From positions 6,138,001 through 6,202,000 of the forward strand of contig NZ_CP102512.1 of NCBI RefSeq assembly GCF_024612015.1: DNA of 64,000 nt. Direction: 5' to 3'. The DNA is from Streptomyces sp. CA-210063. Its GTDB lineage: Bacteria > Actinomycetota > Actinomycetes > Streptomycetales > Streptomycetaceae. Shown piece after piece: positions 8,350 through 15,329 of the stretch. A program made the translations under genes and the position numbers. Every line of letters starts with the position of its first letter. The first letter of the stretch is position 1. The notes beneath the pieces are model-generated. The model made no database searches and was not told where the DNA came from. It saw only the letters and a program-made list of their open reading frames with translations.

Positions 8350-8369
8350 GCGATAACCCAGGTTATCGC
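8350..8369. promoter_or_regulatory. Perfect 20-bp dyad
   Basis: GCGATAACC and GGTTATCGC flank a 2-nt centre, 12 bp after the stop of the ATP-binding protein gene. The loop is too short for a normal terminator, so an operator for a dimeric regulator is more likely. It is AT-richer than its surroundings. No gene start lies immediately next to it. Confidence 0.4.
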
Positions 8370-8607
8370 TGAAAAAGGGATGTGAATCGCATCAGGTGCG
8401 AGAACTCGCCTCTCCGTGAGAGGAGGTGCCGGAGCAGGCAGGTTGCGGCCACGCGTCACGCGGACCGGCCGTACACAGACCCCTTGAGCTGCGCCACAGC
8501 ACCCCGCGCGACCTGCCAGGACCTCGGTGGCCTATGAGTCCCTGCGCAGGTCAGCGGGCGCCTACGATCTGTGACCTCGCAGGAAACCAATGCCGGGTCC
8601 TCGATAA

Positions 8608-9429
8608 CTACGGGCAGTCGTAGCGGTATGTGAATGGACGCCCGGGGCAAGTGTGGCACTCGAAAAGGTACACACCACCCAGGTCACCCAGCACCAGGCC
8701 CGGCCCCTCGTAAGGCGTGGGGCCCTCTTCGACTGGAGTCCAGGCGTGCCCGGACACGGCATCGGCTTCGGTGCTCTCCACTGTCAGCAGGTGTTCCATG
8801 CGATTCCCGCATCCAGCGCAGTCAGGCCACTCTGGGTCCTGGCACCAGCCGGGGTATCCGACCAGCTTTGTGCCGGGCGCGGTGGAGAGGTGGCTCTGGT
8901 AATCCCAGCCCGTCTCCTGGTCCAGTTCCAGGAATCGGAACTCCAACTCGTCCCACATGTCGTCATGCAGGTCCCAGTAGGGGTACTCCGTCACCAGCTC
9001 CGGATGTACTACGCAAGGACGCGGGACGTAGTTCTCCCACCTCTCAGCTGGGGTTGGCGGCGCATCCAGCATCTTCCGGACCGCGTCAGCCTTCCGCCAT
9101 TGGACGTGCGGAACGACCCAGCGGAAGCCGCTGTGCTTCCGTGGGCACCACAGGACTTGGAGCAGATCGCATCCGTCGGGAAACGGGACGATGTCAGGAA
9201 CGCCGCTGCGGTAGATCTGCACGACCGGCACCATCGGCGACCTCTCGTGCTCGGGGCAGAGCGGCCAGGCCTCCTCGGCTGGCCACAGCAGCGGGCCTCC
9301 GACCGAGCTGTCTCGGCACGTCGGCTCACCTGCACGCGGGTGAAGCCTCACAGTCTCCTTCCGGAGGGGCGCCACCTCAGGAAACAACTGCTCAACGTCC
9401 ACTGGGCGCGGCGGGGTATGACGGGTCAC
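8608..9429 (-). CDS. DUF1963 (YwqG-like) protein
   Basis: 273 residues. The pattern SSVGGPLLWPAEEAWPLC, VPVVQIYRSGVPDIVPFPDG, LQVLWCPRKH, KLVGYPGWCQDPEWPDCAGC and DLGGVYLFECHTCPGRPF fits the DUF1963 family, whose members share a beta-rich fold and have no established activity. Several Cys pairs in the C-terminal half (DCAGCG, CHTCPG) might bind metal. It stands alone on the minus strand, with a short unassigned gene divergent from it. Confidence 0.85.
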   Translation of the reverse strand: MTRHTPPRPVDVEQLFPEVAPLRKETVRLHPRAGEPTCRDSSVGGPLLWPAEEAWPLCPEHERSPMVPVVQIYRSGVPDIVPFPDGCDLLQVLWCPRKHSGFRWVVPHVQWRKADAVRKMLDAPPTPAERWENYVPRPCVVHPELVTEYPYWDLHDDMWDELEFRFLELDQETGWDYQSHLSTAPGTKLVGYPGWCQDPEWPDCAGCGNRMEHLLTVESTEADAVSGHAWTPVEEGPTPYEGPGLVLGDLGGVYLFECHTCPGRPFTYRYDCP

Positions 9430-9490
9430 GTCGACAGGCTACGAGAGGACAGCCGCCCGGTCCCGCGCGTTCTGCGGAGGAGGCCACCCA

Positions 9491-9844
9491 GTGAACGCGA
9501 CGATCCGTCAGTTGCTCAACACCGCCGGACTGCTCCTCGCGGACGTAGGCGGCCCTACCACGGCCGGGCCCGTCACGGTCCTACCCGCTTCGCCCACGGT
9601 GCTCACCGCCACCACGGCGAGTCGGTGCCGGGGCGCGGCCTTCGCGCTGCGGGCCGCGCTGGAAGGTGCGGTCGTCGACCGCCTCACCGTCCACGGCGCA
9701 CCGCGCGCGATCTGCGAGGGCTCGAAGCGACCGTGTCCCTCCGGCTCCACCAATTCTGTGACCGGGGAAGCGGTCACCGGCCGCAGCGGCGGCTCGCGGG
9801 GCGCCGCAGGACGGACGAGGACTCGTGCATGCCTCTCCGGGTGA
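9491..9844 (+). CDS. Small hypothetical protein
   Basis: A GTG-started frame of 117 residues, preceded by GGAGG with about 9 nt spacing. The N-terminal half (NATIRQLLNTAGLLLADVGG, then AAFALRAALEGAVVDRLTV) could form helices; the C-terminal half is Arg/Gly/Ser-rich and looks unstructured. I recognise no family. An opposing minus-strand frame covers the same DNA, so the call rests mainly on the ribosome binding site. Confidence 0.4.
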   Translation: MNATIRQLLNTAGLLLADVGGPTTAGPVTVLPASPTVLTATTASRCRGAAFALRAALEGAVVDRLTVHGAPRAICEGSKRPCPSGSTNSVTGEAVTGRSGGSRGAAGRTRTRACLSG

Positions 9845-9889
9845 GGCACCGTCGCCGACCCGTAGGAGACGGGCTCCTTGCCCTGGCCT

Positions 9890-9960
9890 CACCCGAACTC
9901 ACCGGGCGCGGCGATGACAGTGATGGCGGGGGCGTCGGTGGTGGTGACGCTGGGGCTGTG
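9890..9960 (+). pseudogene. Remnant of an MFS gene 3' end
   Basis: About 70 nt closely match two parts of the MFS gene at 4460-4635: the stretch encoding TPPELTG, then directly the stretch encoding AAMTVMAGASVAVTLGLW, with the intervening roughly 95 nt missing. The second part still reads as MTVMAGASVVVTLGLW. It is a short, internally deleted duplicate with no function of its own. Confidence 0.75.
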
Positions 9961-10388
9961 GATGCCGGCCCGCCGCTCCCGACCCGTCTCCCACCAGTCT
10001 CCCACCCGTCTCCCGCCCGTCCTGACCGGACAGGGCGGGAGCGGGTTGCCCCTCCTCGATCGGCACGAGGGGCACGGCCTCCCGGACTGGAAGGTTTCGG
10101 CGCTCGGAGCGCCCGCGTGCCCATGATGCGACGTGGCGCCGGAACGGACGCCCGGAGAACCGGGAACTTCGCCCCGAAAGCCTGCACTGCCAGACGTTTT
10201 ACGGCTGATGTGCGCCAGGAGGCGGTACCGTGCGCGCTGTCGCGGGGCGGCCGCATTGTTCCGCGATTCCCGGATGCCATGGCGTGAGGGTGAGTGGGCC
10301 CAGCATGCTGACGTCCGGCTCCCCGACGACGCGTCGGCACCGCTGAGGGGGGCCTCTCGGACGTACGTATGTGGCTTGGAAGGTACCG
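9961..10388. other. Non-coding or decayed stretch
   Basis: I see no convincing gene. There is a run of imperfect CTCCCACC/CCCGTCTCCC repeats around 9979-10020 and reading frames of low-complexity Arg/Gly/Pro composition on both strands. Confidence 0.4.
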
Positions 10389-10610
10389 ATGTCCAGAAGG
10401 CAAGTCTTATCCGTCCTCGTGCTGTTGACGGTCCTCGGGTGGAGCGTGGTGCTGGCCGCCGTCGGCGAGACGGCCGCGGCCGCCGCCGTGGTCCCCACGC
10501 TCGTACTGAGCGCGGAGCAGGTTGTGACGGCGTTGACCGGCATGACACGAGCGGGCGTGGCGAACGGCGAACGACTGCGCGTGGCGGATGACCAGGAGCG
10601 CGTCGGGTGA
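10389..10610 (+). CDS. Small membrane protein, first gene of the XRE-sigma operon
   Basis: 73 residues from the ATG at 10389 with GGAAGG 5 nt upstream. The N-terminus (MSRRQVLSVLVLLTVLGW) and SVVLAAVGETAAAAAVVPTL are hydrophobic, which suggests one or two membrane spans, followed by a polar tail. Its stop overlaps the next gene's GTG (GTGA), so the two are translationally coupled. It may anchor or sense for the regulator that follows. I do not recognise a named family. Confidence 0.65.
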   Translation: MSRRQVLSVLVLLTVLGWSVVLAAVGETAAAAAVVPTLVLSAEQVVTALTGMTRAGVANGERLRVADDQERVG

Positions 10611-11542
10611 CCCCGCCGTCCCTGTCGCGGCGGCCCGGAGGGGGCGCGCCGGCGGGTAAGCCGGGCCGGAAGCTGGGGCCGATAGCGGAGGGCGTGGGCA
10701 CGGCCCACCGCGCCTGGCTGGAGCCCCTGCGGATCCGGTTCCTGGCGAGCGGCCTGACGATCGGCGAGCTGAGCGACCGGTCGGGCTGGGCGAAGTCGAA
10801 GATCTCCGAACTGCTGCGCGGCACGGGACGTTACCCGCGCTGGGAGATCACCTACGGCCTGCTGGACGTCCTCGACGTACCGACCTGGCCGATGCGGCGG
10901 CTGTGGATGGCCGCCGCGCTGGAGGCGCAGAAGAAGCCGGACTGGATAGACGGCTGCATCCAGAGCCGTCATGGCAGCCAGAACCCGCACCGGAGGGCGG
11001 CCCTGTCGACCGGGCCCGCCGTACCCCCGTTGGAGCATCAGGCGTTCACCGAACTCAACCGCTCCGCCTATCTCGCCTACGCCCGGCTCTTCGTGAGCGA
11101 GGAGGAGGCGCGTGAGGTGGTCGCGGAAACGTTTGACGTGCTGTGGTTCCGGTGGGACGAGGCGCTGGCCAGTTCCGACGTGGTGCCGTTCGCGTGGTCG
11201 GTGCTGCGCAAGAGCGTGATGGCCCGGGCCTGTCATGTGGACGGCTGCCCCGAGCTGGCCCGTACCGCGTTCGACACGGTCGCGCTGAGCGTGCTGTCGA
11301 CCCCAGCGGCGCGGTTCGCGCAGATCGAGGAGTCGATGGCCCTGTTCAAGGCCATCAGCCGGCTGCCCGCGCACCAGTTGGACGTCATGGTCCTCACGTA
11401 CCTGCGCGGCATGGACCACGCCGCCGTGGCCGACGTCCTGGGCGTCCCGATCGCCTCGGTCCACACGGCCGACCGCTACGCCCGAAAGACCCTGACCGCC
11501 GCGCTCCACCCCCAGAACGACCTGGGAGAGACCCCAGAATGA
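10607..11542 (+). CDS. XRE helix-turn-helix fused to an ECF-like sigma factor core
   Basis: 311 residues. Residues about 49-91 form an XRE-type helix-turn-helix (LTIGELSDRSGWAKSKISEL, then YPRWEITYGLLDVLDVP). Residues 146-208 resemble sigma region 2 (AYLAYARLFVSEEEAREVVA, WFRWDEAL) and 246-300 resemble region 4 (LPAHQLDVMVLTYLRGMDHA, then VADVLGVPIASVHTADRYAR). So one protein has a DNA-binding domain in front of a sigma70-like module. It overlaps both neighbours by 4 nt in a three-gene operon. Whether it acts as a true sigma factor or as a regulator is open. Confidence 0.82.
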   Translation: MTPPSLSRRPGGGAPAGKPGRKLGPIAEGVGTAHRAWLEPLRIRFLASGLTIGELSDRSGWAKSKISELLRGTGRYPRWEITYGLLDVLDVPTWPMRRLWMAAALEAQKKPDWIDGCIQSRHGSQNPHRRAALSTGPAVPPLEHQAFTELNRSAYLAYARLFVSEEEAREVVAETFDVLWFRWDEALASSDVVPFAWSVLRKSVMARACHVDGCPELARTAFDTVALSVLSTPAARFAQIEESMALFKAISRLPAHQLDVMVLTYLRGMDHAAVADVLGVPIASVHTADRYARKTLTAALHPQNDLGETPE

Positions 11543-12336
11543 TCCCCACCCCGATAACTCCGATGTCCCCGATCGACGAACTTCTGGCCCGGGCCCTCCT
11601 CCTGGACGAGCCGGCCGTCCCGCACGACATAGTGCCCGGCGCTCCCTGCCGGGCCCCCGGCGGCGGACAGCGTGACGGCACGAGCGCCATGGCCGCCCGC
11701 GATCTGCGCACCCTGTGCGAGACGGTGCTGGCCCACACCACACCGGACTCCCTCCAGGATTTCGTCACCGAGCACCTGCCGGAACCGCCCGGCGCGCGCG
11801 TCCTCGGCTGCGTCCTCCAACTCGCCGACGCCGAGGACAGCGCCCGCTCCTGGTGGCAGTACGCGGCCGGCGCCGGCGACGACCTCGCCTCGTACTGCCT
11901 CTACCTCCAGCACCTGGTCCTGGGCGACGCGGAGGCGGCCGCCTGGTGGCGCGAGCAGACGAAGATCGGCACCCGCCCGGCCCCCGAGTTCCTGCTGGCC
12001 GTCCCGGACCCGGGCGTCCCGACCGCGTACGACGCCAGCTTCCCCACGGTCCTGCGCGCCCTCACCCACCTCGACCGCACCGCCACGCCCCGGACGGAGC
12101 TGGTCGACGCGGTCATGCACTACGTCCCCGGAGCCGTCGCCCTCGGCTACGTCGACAACCCGGACTTCGAACTCCCTCTACCGGGCCCCGACTTCGCGGA
12201 ACACATGAGCGTATTGCTGGCCGCCGCGTCGGCCGCGGGGGCCTGGCTGGAGCCACCCCGCCCACGCCGGGCGGCGGCCCCCCGACTGCCCCGCCGCCAC
12301 CCCGACGCCCGCACCGAGCCGACGGCCCATGGATGA
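11539..12336 (+). CDS. Conserved hypothetical partner of the XRE-sigma protein
   Basis: 265 residues from an ATG that overlaps the stop of the XRE-sigma gene (ATGA). The sequence is mostly helical: AARDLRTLCETVLAHTT, then LGCVLQLADAEDSARSWWQY and AYCLYLQ-like segments, with YVDNPDFELPLPGPDF near the C-terminus and a basic Pro/Arg-rich tail. No enzyme motif is visible. Position and coupling suggest it modulates the sigma-like protein, for example as a TPR-like binding partner. Confidence 0.75.
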   Translation: MIPTPITPMSPIDELLARALLLDEPAVPHDIVPGAPCRAPGGGQRDGTSAMAARDLRTLCETVLAHTTPDSLQDFVTEHLPEPPGARVLGCVLQLADAEDSARSWWQYAAGAGDDLASYCLYLQHLVLGDAEAAAWWREQTKIGTRPAPEFLLAVPDPGVPTAYDASFPTVLRALTHLDRTATPRTELVDAVMHYVPGAVALGYVDNPDFELPLPGPDFAEHMSVLLAAASAAGAWLEPPRPRRAAAPRLPRRHPDARTEPTAHG

Positions 12337-12412
12337 AGCCCGAGCGCACGCGTCCCCATGCGCCGTCAACGCTGTCGGCGCCTTCACGGGGTGGCGGTCA
12401 AGTGGCTCGCGA

Positions 12413-12452
12413 GTCTCAGCGACACGCCGTGAACGCGGTGTGTCGCTGAGAC
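12413..12452. terminator. Perfect 13-bp inverted repeat
   Basis: GTCTCAGCGACAC and GTGTCGCTGAGAC flank a 14-nt loop, in the roughly 480-nt gap between the XRE-sigma operon and the opposing zinc-ribbon gene. This convergent position suits a bidirectional terminator. The rest of the gap (12337-12817) shows no supportable gene. Confidence 0.6.
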
Positions 12453-12817
12453 TGAGAAGCCAGTTGCCGGTCACCTGGCGGGATTCGCCAACAGCAACGG
12501 AACAAGTACGGGCGGGCCACCGGAGGTCCACACGTGGGTCAGCGCGCGGCCCCGGCCCTTGGCGTCCAGATGGACGGCGTGGACGTGGGGACCGGCACCA
12601 CGATCTCGACCGAGCGCTGCCGGACGCCTCCCGCGTTCATTTCGTTCATGGCAGCGACTGTCGAGGCCGCTTCTGGGGCGACGCTGAGCGAGTACTGAGG
12701 GAAGAATGAGAATCAGAGAACTCACAGCTTCCCCACAGCCGACAGGCTCAGGACTCACAGGGCTGCCGCGCGGACGACGGTTCAGCCGCCCGTACGGCCG
12801 CCGCGCGGCCCGTGGAT

Positions 12818-13108
12818 TCAGGACTGGTACGGCTGCTGCTGCGACTGCCCGTTGTACTGACCGGCCTGGCCGCCCGCGCCCTGTGCCTGGAGGCGTTCCG
12901 CCTGCTCCGCGTCCACCTTCTGCTCGGCGCCGCAGAAGGTGCACTGCGTCTGGTACTTGGTCGAGATCGGGAACAGCGGCACGAAGAACAGCGTGAACTT
13001 CGTGACCCGCTTCCTGAGCGTGTGCGCGGCGGGGTTCCCGCACCGACCGCACACCAGCGTCAGTATCGCCAGCTGGTACAGGTATCCCTTGGTGCCAAAG
13101 ATGATCAC
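12818..13108 (-). CDS. Zinc-ribbon protein
   Basis: 96 residues from the GTG at 13108, with GGAAGGA 8 nt upstream. MIIFGTKGYLYQLAILTLVC is followed by CGRCGN and, after about 30 residues, by CTFCGAEQ: two CxxC knuckles typical of actinobacterial zinc-ribbon proteins. Between them the hydrophobic TKFTLFFVPLFPISTKY may associate with the membrane. The C-terminus is Gln/Gly/Tyr-rich (GGQAGQYNGQSQQQPYQ). The function of this small, widespread protein is unknown. Confidence 0.82.
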   Translation of the reverse strand: MIIFGTKGYLYQLAILTLVCGRCGNPAAHTLRKRVTKFTLFFVPLFPISTKYQTQCTFCGAEQKVDAEQAERLQAQGAGGQAGQYNGQSQQQPYQS

Positions 13109-13271
13109 GATCTCGGTCCTTCCCGGGTGGTGCCTACCGGCACAGTGCACACACTGCCATCAAGTGTGCCCGTCCCTCACTGCTTCACGTCGCCGGTGAA
13201 GATCGCTCACCCCGTGACGACGAGCGGCGTCGCCCACCCCGTGACTGATCGCGATCGCGTCCGGGCCCTAG

Positions 13272-14726
13272 CTAGCTGTGGGGAAGCATCAGGGACGAGT
13301 CGGCGTGCAGTGTGACCCGCACCGGTACGAAGTCGACGGCGTCCACCCGGGGCGTGCCGGTGCCGGGACCGCGGGCGTAGCGCGGATGGGCGCCGCCGCT
13401 GACCTGCCAGCGGACGCGATGGCCGGGCAGGAAACGGTGGGCGGTGACGCTCATCGGCACGACGACCTCCGAGGGCGCCTCCCCCTTCGTCCGCAGGCGG
13501 GCCAACCCGTCGCAGAGGTTGGTGGAGCGGCCCTGCGGATCCACGTCGCACAGGCGGACGAAGACATCGGCGTACCCGGTGTCGGTGGAAACGCTCAGCC
13601 GCGCGGAGACCGGGCCCAGGACGTCGAGGGGTTCGGTGAGCGGCGGGCCGGTGAACGTCAGGACGTCCTCCCGGCTCTCCAGCGACCTGTTGTCGCGAGG
13701 GCCGGCGGTGCGGGAGAGCAGGGGCCCGCCGAGGGAAGGTGTGGGGTCGGCGGGGTCGTAGCGGAAGGACGCCACCGGTGCGGAGGCGGCGGGAGTCGTG
13801 GCGCCGCCGGGAGTCGTGGCGCCGCCGGGAAGGGCGGGCGCCTGCCGGGTGAGTCGGCCGTCCGGCGTCGGGAACCACGAGGTGGTCGTGGCGGGGGCGG
13901 GCGGCCAGTCGGCGAGGTCGCGCCAGGCGTCCTCGCCGCCGACGTGCACGCGTACGGCGGTCGGTCGCAGGCCGGCGGGCTCGCCGCACAGATGCGCACG
14001 CAGCCAGGCGAGGCTCTCGGCGAACACCTCGGGCCAGCCCTGCTGCAGTGCGGAGGTGTGGGTCCAGGGGCCGACGAGCAGGGCGGACTCGCGGCCGGCC
14101 CGCCGGAGCCGGGTGTACTGCTCGAAGGTCTGGTCGGCCAGGGCGTCGTACCACCCGGTGATCAGGCTGGTGGGGACCGTCAGCCGCTCGGCCGCCTCCG
14201 CCAGGGACGCGCCGCTCCAGTACGGGTCACCGGCGTCCGGGTGCGTCATCACCTCGTCCAGCCACGTCACGTCCCCGAGCGCGGACGCGTACGCCCCGCG
14301 CAGCGGCTCCGCGGCGACGATGGAACGCAGTCGGCGCTGCAGGCGCAGTGTCGCTCGCGCGAAGGGGGCGACGCCGCGGTGCTGGTACTGCATGCCCGCG
14401 CCGACCACGAGGGCGTTCTCCAGCAGGAGGGCGCCGTCCGTGTGGAACAGGGCGTACGGGTCGTGCAGCCCCACCTGCACCACCATGGCCTTCAGCTCCG
14501 GCGGCGGATCCAGGGCGAGGGCCCACTGCACATGTCCCAGGTAGCTCGGGCCGACCGTCCCCAGCGTTCCGCCGAACCACGGCCGCGCGCGCAGCCAGGA
14601 GACCGTGGCCAGGTCGTCGGCGGCCTCGTTGCGCCACAGGTCGAAGACGCCGCCCGAGCCGCCGGTGCCGCGGCAGCTCTGCAGGACCACGTGGAAGCCC
14701 TGTTCGGCGAAGAGCAGGCCGTACAT
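13272..14726 (-). pseudogene. CocE/NonD-family hydrolase lacking its N-terminus
   Basis: From MYGLLFAEQGFHVVLQSCRG onward this is a CocE/NonD (X-Pro dipeptidyl-peptidase S15-like) hydrolase with the nucleophile motif GTVGPSYLGH, an acid in GWYDALADQTF, a histidine in GPWTHTSALQ and a C-terminal jelly-roll. The family's first 50-80 residues, with the strand and Tyr (TPYGR) that form the oxyanion hole, are absent. The frame runs on upstream to 15020, but that part is antisense to the TetR remnant. The ATG at 14726 sits exactly at the junction. The product, if made, is probably inactive. Near 13800 a short in-frame duplication encodes GGATTP twice. Confidence 0.8.
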
Positions 14727-15195
14727 GGTCGACCACGTCAGCGGCGAACTGTCCACCACGGACGCCCCGACCGGCGACTGGCGCGCCGACCTGAAGCGCA
14801 TCGCCCACCTCCAGCGTGCTCTCATGCTCCGGCACCCCTGGCTGCCCGCCGCCGTCTCCACCCGCCGCACCCTCGGCCCCAACACCCTGGCCTTCCTGGA
14901 GTACGCCCCCGCCGCGCTACGGCCCACCGGACTGGACGGCACGGCGAAACTGGAGGTCTTCGCCCAGCTCACCGCGTTCGTGGCCGGACACGTCGCCCAC
15001 GAGATCACCCAGGCGGCCACCGCCCAGTCCCCCGACCGGGCCGCGGCCGAGGCCGGCTATCTCGCCGCCGTCGCCGCGGACGGCCACCACCCCGAACTCG
15101 CCGAAGTCCTCTCCGCCCCCGGCCGCCCCCTCACCCCCGAAGCCACCTTCACCCGCTTCCTCAACCGCCTGATCGACGGCCTGACGACCACCTGA
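14725..15195 (+). pseudogene. TetR-family regulator, C-terminal domain only
   Basis: 156 codons that match a TetR-class C-terminal ligand domain: MVDHVSGEL, then DAPTGDWRADLKRIAHLQRA, LMLRHPWLPAAV and FNRLIDG-like helices up to FTRFLNRLIDGLTTT. The N-terminal helix-turn-helix (about 70 residues) that should precede it is missing, because the DNA switches at about 14725 to the truncated CocE gene on the other strand. The ATG at 14725 overlaps the CocE ATG. Without the helix-turn-helix it cannot bind an operator. Confidence 0.8.
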
Positions 15196-15329
15196 CGCCC
15201 AGTCCTCTCCTGTCCTGCGTCGCGGTCACAGTCTCCTGGCCTCTGATGTGAGGGCGGCGCAACTGAAGTCCCCACGGGGCCTAACAGGTCGGAAACCGGC
15301 CGCTACGGCGGTCGGACTACCGTCGAGCC

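Noticed and set aside
13278..15251. 657-codon plus frame across the CocE gene
   Set aside because: Composition is Arg/Gly-rich without domains; it lies antisense to the CocE catalytic motifs and runs into the TetR remnant in the wrong frame.
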